DNA from: Alphaproteobacteria bacterium
Lineage (GTDB): Bacteria; Pseudomonadota; Alphaproteobacteria; Micropepsales; Micropepsaceae
Length of the DNA: 9,397 nt
Direction of reading: 5' to 3'
Assembly (NCBI GenBank): GCA_947373775.1
Contig: CANBZE010000046.1
Span: forward strand, 1 to 9,397
Every line of letters starts with the position of its first letter. Position 1 is the stretch's first letter. The notes under the pieces are model-generated. The model made no database searches, was not told the origin of the DNA, and saw only the letters and a list, made by a program, of their open reading frames with translations. The position numbers and the translations under genes are program-made. Of the stretch, positions 1-6,781 are shown piece after piece.

Positions 1-1
1 G

Positions 2-1129
2 ACCCTTGCCGGGATGGACGCCGCCGCCAAACGCGCCTTCTTGTCGGCGCGCGATTCCGTGCCCGCCTTGTCGACCTTCGCCTCGGCCGCAATCGCCTCG
101 GCCGACATCATTCTGTACGGCCCCGGCACCCAGCATTCCTCGCTGCTGCCCAGCTACCGCATCGCCGCCGCCGCGCTGGCTGCCTCGCCCGCGGCGGTGA
201 AGGCGCTGGTGATGAATCTGGACAGCGACCATGACATCCAGAAGCTGACAGCCCGCGATATTCTGGATGCGGCACGGCATTACGGCGCCACTGTCAGCCA
301 CATCTTGTTGAATGACGCAGCAGACCGCTTGCCCGCCGGCGATCTGGACGTGCCGGTGCTTCACGCGGCATTCGCCAATCCGGCGCGCCCCGCTGTCCAT
401 AATGGTACCGCCGTGGCTGATGCCGTGCTGGGTCTCACAATGCGCCGCGCCACGCCGTCGGTGGAAATTTTCGCCGACATCCACAACCGCTCGGTCGCCA
501 GCGAAGAGCTGGTGGAGGAATTCCTGGAGACGAACTGGACTGGCGTCGCGCCACACCTCACCCTCAACCGGGTGGCCCAGCCCGAAGCGTCCGTCGGGGT
601 CAGCGACTTTGGCGGCTTGTTCCCGGACACCGCCTATTTCCGCAACTGGTTGTCCAGCGGCAGTTCCGACTACCTGGTGCTGATGACCGGCGACGGCGCC
701 TATCGCTTCGCCGATGTTCGCGCCATCATCGCGCTTCTGGAACAGCAGCAGTCGCTGGGCGGGGTGTTCGGCTCGCGCACCCAAAGCCGGCGGCAATTCA
801 TCACCTCGGTCCGCGCCGCTTATGGCGAGAACCGGCTGCTCTACTGGCTGGGCAAGGTGGCGGCCTTCTTTCTCAGCACACTTTTCTATCTGCGTACCGG
901 CATCATCGTCTCCGATCCGCTGACCGGCCTGCGCGTGTTCCGCCGCCGCACCGTGACCGGCTTGCCCGACATCAAGGGCGATGCGCCGCTGGCGCTGGTG
1001 CGCCAGCTGATCGCCCAGGGCGTGGAAGTGGCCGAGCTGCCGGTGCTGTATCGCACTTTCTCCGGCTTCACCGATCCCAAGTGGCGGATGCGGCGCGGCC
1101 TGCGCAACCTGTTCAGCCTGCTGACATGA
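2..1129 (+). CDS. CofD/YvcK-like domain fused to a GT2-like glycosyltransferase domain (5' end outside window)
   Basis: The frame is open at the left edge, so the N-terminus is missing; at least 375 residues are visible. Residue numbers count from the Met at position 14. Residues about 28-75 hold ADIILYGPGTQHSSLLPSY and a following MNLDSD, which resemble the GPGSLYTS-type segment of the CofD (2-phospho-lactate transferase)/YvcK superfamily. From about residue 148 the protein looks like a polyprenol-phosphate type family 2 glycosyltransferase: a TGDGAYRF segment (225-232) where the metal-binding DxD is expected, GSR (253-255), SDPLTGLRVFRR (300-311) and a C-terminal PVLYRTFSGFTDPKW (343-357). 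The usual DxD is reduced to GDG, so metal binding may differ or activity may be lost. The stop overlaps the next start (ATGA), implying translational coupling to the nucleotidyltransferase. The likely role is cytoplasmic glycan or glycolipid assembly. Domain assignments come from motif resemblance; substrate and acceptor are unknown. Confidence 0.65.
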   Translation, partial: TLAGMDAAAKRAFLSARDSVPALSTFASAAIASADIILYGPGTQHSSLLPSYRIAAAALAASPAAVKALVMNLDSDHDIQKLTARDILDAARHYGATVSHILLNDAADRLPAGDLDVPVLHAAFANPARPAVHNGTAVADAVLGLTMRRATPSVEIFADIHNRSVASEELVEEFLETNWTGVAPHLTLNRVAQPEASVGVSDFGGLFPDTAYFRNWLSSGSSDYLVLMTGDGAYRFADVRAIIALLEQQQSLGGVFGSRTQSRRQFITSVRAAYGENRLLYWLGKVAAFFLSTLFYLRTGIIVSDPLTGLRVFRRRTVTGLPDIKGDAPLALVRQLIAQGVEVAELPVLYRTFSGFTDPKWRMRRGLRNLFSLLT

Positions 1130-1851
1130 AAATCTGCGCCGTCATTCCCGCCGCCGGGCGCGGCACGCGGCTGGGCACGGGCGGGCCCAAGATCCTCACG
1201 CCCCTGACGGCCCATGACACGATCTGGTCCATCTTGCATGCCAAGCTGGCGCCGCTGGTGGATCACATCCACCTGGTGCTATCGCCGGACGGCGCGGCCG
1301 CCTTTCCGCCCCTGCCCGCCAATGTCTCCACCAGCATCCAGCCCGCGCCCACCGGCATGGGCGACGCGATCTTTCGCGGCCATGATGTCTGGTCGAAATA
1401 TGACGCGGTTCTGGTGGTGTGGGGTGATCAGGTTTTCGTTTCCACTGACACTTTGAAACGCGCGCTGGATGCGCTGACACAAGGCAAAAACGCCGTGCTG
1501 CCCGTCACCCGCATGGCCGTGCCATATGTGGAATACGTCTTCGACGGCCCGCGCCTCACCAAGGTGCTGCAGACCCGCGAAGGCGATGCCACCACCCAGA
1601 ACGGCTATTCCGATGTCGGCACCTTCCTGCTGGGCACGGGCGGGTTGAAGACCCAGTGGGATGCCTATCTGGCAAAGGCCCCGCGCGGCGCAGGCACGGG
1701 CGAGATCAATTTCCTGCCCTTCCTGCCGTTTCTCTCGGCACAGGGCTGGACCGTCACGCCGATCGAAGTGGCGGACGCAACCGAGGCGCGCGGCATCAAC
1801 ACAAAAGACGATCTGAACTTCTTCCAAAGCCTGTATAAGAACGCTCCATGA
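1126..1851 (+). CDS. Sugar-1-phosphate nucleotidyltransferase (GlmU N-terminal-like)
   Basis: A 241-residue single-domain NTP-transferase, expected to join a nucleoside triphosphate to a sugar-1-phosphate in the cytoplasm, giving an NDP-sugar. The N-terminus MKICAVIPAAGRGTRLG is the nucleotide-binding signature, followed by the conserved PK (21-22). GMGDAI (77-82) and VVWGDQ (97-102, metal-binding Asp101) match GlmU-type enzymes. YSDVGTFLLG (161-170), TGEINFLPF (191-199) and GINTKDDL (223-230) match the sugar-binding half. The left-handed beta-helix acetyltransferase domain of full GlmU is absent, so this is a stand-alone transferase. The start at 1126 begins exactly at the signature and overlaps the previous stop as ATGA; there is no clear Shine-Dalgarno, consistent with coupled reinitiation. 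The in-frame Met at 1081 lies inside the upstream gene and was not used. The base and sugar cannot be read from sequence. Confidence 0.85.
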   Translation: MKICAVIPAAGRGTRLGTGGPKILTPLTAHDTIWSILHAKLAPLVDHIHLVLSPDGAAAFPPLPANVSTSIQPAPTGMGDAIFRGHDVWSKYDAVLVVWGDQVFVSTDTLKRALDALTQGKNAVLPVTRMAVPYVEYVFDGPRLTKVLQTREGDATTQNGYSDVGTFLLGTGGLKTQWDAYLAKAPRGAGTGEINFLPFLPFLSAQGWTVTPIEVADATEARGINTKDDLNFFQSLYKNAP

Positions 1852-2729
1852 AGAAAATTCTGGTCACCGGCGGTGCGGGCTTTATCGGCAGCCATCTTTG
1901 CGAGGGCTTGCTGGCGCGCGGTTACGCGGTGCGGGTGCTGGACAGCCTTATCTATGGCAAGCGCGGATGGGTCCCTGCAGCGTGCGAGTTCATCCAAGGC
2001 GATATCCGCGACATGGATGCCTGCGCCAAGGCCGCCGCCGGCATGGACGGGGTGCTGCATTGTGCCGCCATGTCCCGCTCCGGCCCGTCACAGGAACAGA
2101 TCGATGTCTGCACGGGGTCCAACATCACCGGCACCCAGAATATGCTGCTGGCCGCGCGCGATGCCGGAGTGAAGCGCTTCATCTATAGCGGCTCCTCCAC
2201 CTATTACGGCAACCGCCCGCCGCCGCACCGGGAAGATGATCCGCCGGACATTCTCAACATCTATGGCCTGACCAAGCTGGTTGGCGAGCAATACACCTTG
2301 CTGTTCGATCAGGATTTTGACCTGCCTTCGCTGGTGCTGCGCTATTTCAACGTCTATGGCCCGCGCCAGCCGGAAACCGGCGCCTACGCCCTGGTGTTGG
2401 GCATCTTCCTGCGCCACGCCGCGGACGGCAAAGTGCTGGAAATCCATGGCGACGGCAGCCAGCGGCGCGACTTCGTGCATGTGCGCGACGTGGTGGCGGC
2501 CAACATCGCGGCGTTGGAAAGCGACGCGCGCGGCACGGTGTTCAATGTCGGCAGCGGTACATCGCTCTCGGTCAAAGAGCTGGCGAACATGATCTCCCCC
2601 AACCAGATCCATACCGAAGGGCGCAAAGGCGACTCCGCCGCCACCCTGGCCGACATCTCGAAGATCAAGGCCGCGTTGGGGTGGGCTCCGAAAATATCCT
2701 TTGTCGAAGGTCTGGAAGAGCTTCTTTAA
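1848..2729 (+). CDS. NAD-dependent sugar epimerase/dehydratase (extended SDR)
   Basis: A 293-residue extended short-chain dehydrogenase acting on nucleotide sugars, most like UDP-glucose 4-epimerases. It shows the Rossmann motif VTGGAGFIGSH (6-16, GxxGxxG), GDIRD (51-55) for the adenine pocket, SGSSTYYG (114-121) with the catalytic Ser/Thr, and the catalytic Tyr139-x-x-x-Lys143 in IYGLTK. RYFNVYGPRQ (166-174 region) and GDGSQRRDFVHVRDVV (201-216) are the usual substrate-binding segments. At 293 residues it is slightly shorter than typical family members (about 310-340) but has all core motifs. It overlaps the nucleotidyltransferase stop by ATGA and is the third gene of a coupled operon, so its substrate is plausibly the NDP-sugar made by that protein. 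The stop overlaps the convergent EamA gene. Whether it epimerises, dehydrates or reduces is not decidable here. Confidence 0.88.
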   Translation: MKKILVTGGAGFIGSHLCEGLLARGYAVRVLDSLIYGKRGWVPAACEFIQGDIRDMDACAKAAAGMDGVLHCAAMSRSGPSQEQIDVCTGSNITGTQNMLLAARDAGVKRFIYSGSSTYYGNRPPPHREDDPPDILNIYGLTKLVGEQYTLLFDQDFDLPSLVLRYFNVYGPRQPETGAYALVLGIFLRHAADGKVLEIHGDGSQRRDFVHVRDVVAANIAALESDARGTVFNVGSGTSLSVKELANMISPNQIHTEGRKGDSAATLADISKIKAALGWAPKISFVEGLEELL

Positions 2730-3625
2730 GTCGTTTTCTCCGCCAACTCTTCTTCGGTCTCGCCCTTGGCCAGCAGCACGATGGTGACCAGGATCAGCGC
2801 GCTCCCCAGCCAGTCCATGGGGCCGAACGACACGCCCAGCCACCACACCGCCAGCACCGCGGCTGACAGCGGCTCGGCGCAGGTGAGCAGAATGGTCTTC
2901 TGCGCCCCGATCAGCCGCAGCGCCTTGTTGAACAGGTAGAAGGCCGCCAAGGTCCCCATCACCAGGATGAAGGCGAAAAATATGCCGGCGGTCGCGTCCC
3001 ACTGGCCTTCGACCTTCCAGGGCGCGTGAAACAGCGACAGCTCCACGCCACCAATCACCATGCCCCAGCCCGCCACCAGCGCCGCGCCATGTTTTTTGAG
3101 AATGTTCGAAGGCTGGATGGAGTTGAACGCCGCCGCCGCCGCGCTGGCCAGGCCCCAGAACAGCGCCAGTGCCGAGATGGACAGCGCCCCCAGCTTGCCG
3201 TGCGTCACCAGGAAGAAGGTCCCCAGCATGGCAAGGCCAATCGCCGCCATCTCCCGCCCGCCCGGACGCTTGCGCCCGGCCAGCGCCAGCCATAGCGCCA
3301 CCATGGCAGGCGCGGTGAATTGCAGGATGGTGGCGGTGGCGGTGTTGGAGGCGTTGATCGCCGCCATGTAGGTGTATTGCACCGGCATCATGCCCAGCAG
3401 GCCGAACAGGACCAGCGGCATGGCATCGGTGCGCCACACATCGAAGATGCGTTTGCCCCCGATGGCGGAAATCAGCAGCAGCGCCGGACCGGAGAACAGC
3501 AACCGCATGGTCACCAGCCAGTCGATATTGACGCCGCGGTGCTGGAACAGGAATTGCGCGAAAGTGCCGCCCACCCCGAACAGGATGGACGCCAGTATGG
3601 CCGCCGCGAATCCGATGCCCCTCAC
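2726..3625 (-). CDS. EamA/DMT-superfamily transporter, ten predicted TM segments
   Basis: A 299-residue inner-membrane protein of the drug/metabolite transporter superfamily, in which two EamA repeats of about five helices form a small-solute exporter or permease. The first helix begins at GIGFAAAILASILFG. PVQYTYMAAINAS and ATILQFTAPAMVALW are the typical end of repeat one; CAEPLSAAVLAVWWLG and ALILVTIVLLA close repeat two. The start is GTG (3623-3625), chosen because the first helix starts immediately after it; no strong Shine-Dalgarno is visible, and the gene starts 17 bp after the methyltransferase stop, so coupling is likely. It is the last gene of the minus-strand group with the deacetylase and methyltransferase. 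The C-terminus is short, acidic and cytoplasmic (GETEEELAEKTT). Its stop overlaps the epimerase stop on the opposite strand. The substrate is unknown; EamA proteins range from amino acid to nucleotide-sugar carriers. Confidence 0.88.
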   Translation of the reverse strand: MRGIGFAAAILASILFGVGGTFAQFLFQHRGVNIDWLVTMRLLFSGPALLLISAIGGKRIFDVWRTDAMPLVLFGLLGMMPVQYTYMAAINASNTATATILQFTAPAMVALWLALAGRKRPGGREMAAIGLAMLGTFFLVTHGKLGALSISALALFWGLASAAAAAFNSIQPSNILKKHGAALVAGWGMVIGGVELSLFHAPWKVEGQWDATAGIFFAFILVMGTLAAFYLFNKALRLIGAQKTILLTCAEPLSAAVLAVWWLGVSFGPMDWLGSALILVTIVLLAKGETEEELAEKTT

Positions 3626-3642
3626 CCTATAAGAGTGACCGA

Positions 3643-4443
3643 TTATGCCGGTTTGCGGAAGCGCAAGGTCATGCGGTCGCTTTCGCCGATGGCGTCATAC
3701 TTGGCGCGGTCGAATCCGGCCGGGCTGGGCTTGTCCTTGCCCTCGCTGCTCTGGCGCGAGGGCGGCAAGGTCCAGACGCCAAAGGGATAATCCTTGGTGT
3801 CTTTCGGGTTGGCATTGATCTCGGATTTCGCATCCAGCTTGAAGCCGGCCTTGGTCGCCAGGTCGATGACATGCTGGGTGGTGACATAGCCGCTCTTGGA
3901 ACCGTCGGTATCGGGCTTGGGATCGGCGCGATGCTCCTCGACCGCCAGGATGCCGCCAGGCTTCAGCACGGCATAGAAATCCTTCATCGCCTTGTCGACC
4001 GTGCCGGACTCCCATATCCAGTTGTGGATGTTGCGCGCCGTTATCACGATGTCGGCGCTGCCGGGCGCGGCCAGCGGGCCCGAGTCTTTGCTGAACACGG
4101 TATAGTGGATGTCGCCATACACTGCCTTGTCGGCGAACTTGGCCGGCAACCTGGCATCCGGCTTGCCCATCGCCACGAAATACTTGCCGCCGGTGGCCTT
4201 GGCATAGGGCGCCAGGATTTCAGACCAGTAGCCGCCGCCTGGCGAAATCTCCACCACGGTCTGGCCGGGCTTCAGGCCCCAGAAAGTCAGGCTGGCCCGG
4301 GGATGGCGGGCGCCGTCGCGGGACGAATTCTCCGGCGCACGGCTGGATGCCGCAATGGCGGCGGTGAGCTTGGCATCGGCGGCAACGGCCGGCAGCGCCA
4401 TCCCGACAAAGGCCGTGGCGATAAGCATGGTACGCAATGTCAT
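3643..4443 (-). CDS. Exported SAM-dependent methyltransferase-fold protein (COG4798-like)
   Basis: 266 residues from the ATG at 4443. An N-terminal signal peptide (basic MTLR, hydrophobic TMLIATAFVGMALPAVA, cleavage near residue 21-22) precedes a class I methyltransferase fold. HPRASLTFWGLKPGQTVVEI runs into the SAM-binding motif I VVEISPGGGYW (63-73). Then come ADIVITARNIHNW (130-142) and the post-motif LKPGGILAVEEHR (160-172), followed by GYVTTQHVIDLATKAGFKL. This pattern matches the predicted methyltransferases of COG4798, whose role is not established as far as I know. Export is odd because SAM is a cytoplasmic cofactor: the protein may have another ligand, or may not be a methyltransferase at all. 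The start is fixed by the GGGAGGA Shine-Dalgarno 4 nt upstream and by the signal peptide; an upstream in-frame ATG at 4485 would add a charged leader and lacks this support. It lies 61 bp after the deacetylase and 17 bp before the transporter. Confidence 0.82.
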   Translation of the reverse strand: MTLRTMLIATAFVGMALPAVAADAKLTAAIAASSRAPENSSRDGARHPRASLTFWGLKPGQTVVEISPGGGYWSEILAPYAKATGGKYFVAMGKPDARLPAKFADKAVYGDIHYTVFSKDSGPLAAPGSADIVITARNIHNWIWESGTVDKAMKDFYAVLKPGGILAVEEHRADPKPDTDGSKSGYVTTQHVIDLATKAGFKLDAKSEINANPKDTKDYPFGVWTLPPSRQSSEGKDKPSPAGFDRAKYDAIGESDRMTLRFRKPA

Positions 4444-4447
4444 GCGA

Positions 4448-4454
4448 TCCTCCC
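4448..4454 (-). promoter_or_regulatory. Shine-Dalgarno of the exported methyltransferase
   Basis: On the minus strand GGGAGGA lies 4 nt before the ATG at 4443. It decides the start in favour of the signal-peptide form over the longer in-frame start at 4485. Confidence 0.75.
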
Positions 4455-4504
4455 TTGGCCTTTTGGCCTGGTTGTTTTGCCGCAACCTGAAGGAGGCTGT
4501 GCGG

Positions 4505-5386
4505 CTATTTTATGTCTTCCGGGCGCATCGACGCGAAATGCAGGAATTTCGGCTTGGCGTCGGCCACGCCCCGGTCACCCGGCGTCTCATACTGGCGGTA
4601 TTCCGGCATCTGGTCGAGGCGGACGAAGCGATAGCCTTCCTCAATCAGGGCGGGCACCACCTGGCGCACCAGGGCGGCTGACTGCACATGGATGCAGTGC
4701 ATCAGCACCACGCCGCCATCCCTGCGGCGGATCTCGCGGCTATAGCCCTTGGCGCAGGTGCGCGCTTCCCAGCCCTTGTGCCAGCAGTTCCAGTCCGCCG
4801 CGCTCATCACATAGCCATCACGCGACATGGTAATGTCGCCGCCCACGTCCCAATAGATCGGCCCGACATAGCGGCGCAGTTCGGGATCGGCATTCAGGAT
4901 GTCGGCATGGGCGTATTTCCAGGCGCCATAAGGCGCACGGAAATAGAACTTGTCGCCCTTGGCCATCAACGGCGCGATCTGTTCATGCACGTCGCGCAAC
5001 TGGTTCAGCAGCCGCTCGGGATCGGCGTCATAACTGCCGCCCAGATAGGCGTGCGTGCCGCTGTGATTGGCCAGCAAATGGCCCTCGCGGGCGATGCGCG
5101 CCAGCACATCGGGATGGCGATGGGCCTGGGCGCCGACGATGAAGAAGGTGGCCTTGACGTTCATCGCCTTCAGCGCGTCCAGCACTTCACCGGTATGGGC
5201 GTTGGGACCGTCGTCGAAGGTCAGCGCGATGGTGTGGGCGTTGCGCAGGCCCGAATGGAAAATGGTGCGTTCCTGGAACAGGGCCAACTGGGTGTTGGCC
5301 CGGGATTTGGCGCTGTCGGCTGCCAGAGGCGCGGCTGCCGACAAAGTCAGCAACACGCCCAACGCCAACGCAATTTTGCGCATCAT
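4505..5386 (-). CDS. Exported polysaccharide deacetylase (CE4/NodB domain)
   Basis: 293 residues; predicted to remove N- or O-acetyl groups from an extracytoplasmic polysaccharide. A signal peptide (MMRKIALALGVLLTLSAAAPLAA, cleavage near residue 23) points to the periplasm or envelope. All five NodB-domain motifs are present: TFDDGP (56-61, catalytic base Asp58 and metal Asp59), HSGTH (108-112, metal histidines), RAPYG (150-154), YWDVGGD (178-184), and LMH (228-230, catalytic His230). The stretch between motifs 4 and 5 (about 185-222) is long and carries Cys201 and Cys211, which could form a disulfide outside the cytoplasm. The gene begins with ATG-ATG (5386 and 5383); a weak purine-rich GCAGG/GAAGG run lies just upstream and does not distinguish them. 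It is the first gene of the minus-strand group and diverges from the dipeptidase. The substrate (peptidoglycan, chitin-like or exopolysaccharide) is not readable. Confidence 0.9.
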   Translation of the reverse strand: MMRKIALALGVLLTLSAAAPLAADSAKSRANTQLALFQERTIFHSGLRNAHTIALTFDDGPNAHTGEVLDALKAMNVKATFFIVGAQAHRHPDVLARIAREGHLLANHSGTHAYLGGSYDADPERLLNQLRDVHEQIAPLMAKGDKFYFRAPYGAWKYAHADILNADPELRRYVGPIYWDVGGDITMSRDGYVMSAADWNCWHKGWEARTCAKGYSREIRRRDGGVVLMHCIHVQSAALVRQVVPALIEEGYRFVRLDQMPEYRQYETPGDRGVADAKPKFLHFASMRPEDIK

Positions 5387-5416
5387 CCTTCGCCTGCACC
5401 GCCAAAACGCAGATTT

Positions 5417-5444
5417 AATTTACCAGCAGGCCGGTTTGGGGCAA
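5417..5444 (-). promoter_or_regulatory. Candidate sigma70-type promoter of the deacetylase group
   Basis: Read on the minus strand, TTGCCC (5444-5439) and TAAATT (5422-5417) are separated by 16 bp, about 30 bp before the deacetylase start. Each hexamer matches consensus at four of six positions. It is the most A/T-rich patch of the 127-bp divergent gap (5387-5513). This is a weak call by eye. Confidence 0.3.
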
Positions 5445-5452
5445 GGCGGCGC

Positions 5453-5471
5453 TGGTGCTCCCATGGCACCA
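5453..5471. repeat. Short interrupted inverted repeat in the divergent gap
   Basis: TGGTGC (5453-5458) and GCACCA (5466-5471) are perfect inverted arms around a 7-nt centre. It lies in the deacetylase/dipeptidase divergent region, about 43 bp before the dipeptidase start, and could be an operator or an mRNA hairpin. A 7-bp direct repeat AGATTTT (5478-5484 and 5490-5496, period 12 bp) follows. Short repeats like these can occur by chance. Confidence 0.3.
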
Positions 5472-5513
5472 TCCCCTAGATTTTCATGCAGATTTTGCAG
5501 TTTCGGGGCGGGC

Positions 5514-6734
5514 ATGGCGATTTCACGACGGACGGTCATGGTTAATGGGCTGGCGCTGGCCGCGGTGCCGGCGCTGGCACAGCCAAGCGCCACGGCCGCC
5601 CTCCACCAGCGGCTGATCTGCCTGGACACCCATCTCGACACGCCGGCCAGCCTGGCGCGGCCCGGCTGGGACATTCTCAAGCGTCACACCCAGCCCGATG
5701 ATTTCACCCAGGTGGACTATCCGCGCATGGTGGAGGGCGGGCTGGATGGCGGCTTCTTCGCCATCTTCACGCCGCAAGGCCCGCTGACCCCGGAAGGCAT
5801 GATGGCGGCGCGCGATGCCGCGCTGCTCCGCGCGGCGGAAATCCGCGAGCTGGCGGCGGCACATCCCAAACAGTTCGAACTGGCCTTCGTCGCCGAAGAC
5901 GCCGCCCGCATCGCCGCGTCGGGCAAGCGCATCGTGTACCAGAGCATCGAGAACAGTTATCCGCTCGGCGATGACGTCACCCTGCTGCGCAGCTTCTACA
6001 AGCTGGGCGTGCGGATGGTGGGTTTCATCCATTTCAAGAACAACCAGTTCGGCGATTCCGCCACCGACAAGCCGCAATGGAACGGCTTGTCGCCCAAGGG
6101 CCGCGAGCTGGCGGCGCTGGCGATGGATCTGGGCATGGTGATGGATGCCAGCCACAGCGCCGATACCGTGTTCGACCAGATGATGGACATGGCCCGCTCG
6201 CCCATCATCCTGTCCCATTCGGGCTGCCGCGCGGTATTCAACCATCCCCGCAACATCGACGATGCCCGCATCAAGCGGCTGGCGGCGGCGGGCGGCACCA
6301 TCCAGATCAACAGCTACAACGCCTATCTGATCGATGCGCCCCGCGATCCGGAACGCGACAAGGCGCGCGGCGCGCTGTATCAGAAGCTGGAAAACCTTTC
6401 CGGCATGACCCCAGCCCAGGCTGCTGCGGCGGTGCGCGAAGTGGCCACCGGCATGAAGGCGATCAACGCCAAATATCCGGTGCCGCGCGCCACCTTCGAG
6501 ACCTTCATGAGCCATGTCACCCATGCGCTCGACCTGGTGGGTCCCGAGCATGTCGGCGTCGGCGCCGACTGGGACGGCGGCGGCGGCGTCATCGGCTTCG
6601 AGGATGCCGCCGCCTTGCCCAAGATCACCGAACGACTGGTGAAGCTGGGCTATACCGAGGCGCAGCTGGCCGGTTTCTGGGGCGGCAACGCCCTGCGGGT
6701 TCTCAAGGCTGCGCACGACGCCCGCAAGACCTGA
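5514..6734 (+). CDS. Tat-exported membrane (renal-type) dipeptidase, peptidase family M19
   Basis: 406 residues; a zinc dipeptidase family that cleaves dipeptides, including some with a D-residue at the C-terminal position. The N-terminus MAISRRTVMVNGLALAAVPALAQ has a twin-arginine motif (SRRTVMV) before a hydrophobic stretch and a signal peptidase site near residue 22, so export of the folded protein is likely. Zinc ligands expected from the family are visible: His40-x-Asp42 in DTHLDTP, Glu146 in YQSIENSYP, His214 in DASHSAD and His235 in ILSHSGCRA, with substrate-binding Arg239. GVGADWDG (348-355, Asp353) and FWGGNALRVL (388-397) are also typical. The ATG at 5514 was chosen because it starts the Tat signal and follows a GGGGCGGG run; the open frame further upstream is antisense to the deacetylase. 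Divergent from an envelope deacetylase and followed 47 bp later by a membrane protein. Probable role: turnover of peptidoglycan-derived or external peptides. Confidence 0.92.
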   Translation: MAISRRTVMVNGLALAAVPALAQPSATAALHQRLICLDTHLDTPASLARPGWDILKRHTQPDDFTQVDYPRMVEGGLDGGFFAIFTPQGPLTPEGMMAARDAALLRAAEIRELAAAHPKQFELAFVAEDAARIAASGKRIVYQSIENSYPLGDDVTLLRSFYKLGVRMVGFIHFKNNQFGDSATDKPQWNGLSPKGRELAALAMDLGMVMDASHSADTVFDQMMDMARSPIILSHSGCRAVFNHPRNIDDARIKRLAAAGGTIQINSYNAYLIDAPRDPERDKARGALYQKLENLSGMTPAQAAAAVREVATGMKAINAKYPVPRATFETFMSHVTHALDLVGPEHVGVGADWDGGGGVIGFEDAAALPKITERLVKLGYTEAQLAGFWGGNALRVLKAAHDARKT

Positions 6735-6781
6735 CGGCAACCGCCTCACTTGCTAACGTGGCGCGTCTGAAGGGAATCGCC

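Noticed and set aside
2088..3437. 449-codon open frame on the minus strand
   Set aside because: It spans the convergent junction, antisense to the epimerase and out of frame with the EamA gene. Its composition is that of a GC-rich shadow frame.
4444..4485. Longer start for the exported methyltransferase
   Set aside because: It would place 14 charged residues before the signal peptide, and the strong Shine-Dalgarno serves the ATG at 4443.
4444..4504. GGCC-AAAA-GGCC and GGTTG/CAACC hairpins as a terminator between deacetylase and methyltransferase
   Set aside because: Stems are only 4-5 bp and no U-tract follows, so they are not convincing as an intrinsic terminator.
3871..4833. 320-codon open frame on the plus strand
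   Set aside because: Crosses two well-supported minus-strand genes and their intergenic gap; low-complexity composition.
5067..5513. N-terminal extension of the dipeptidase
   Set aside because: The extension is antisense to the deacetylase; the Tat signal begins at 5514.
5523..6749. 408-codon open frame on the minus strand
   Set aside because: Exactly antisense to the M19 dipeptidase, which carries all its zinc ligands. No domain in the antisense product.
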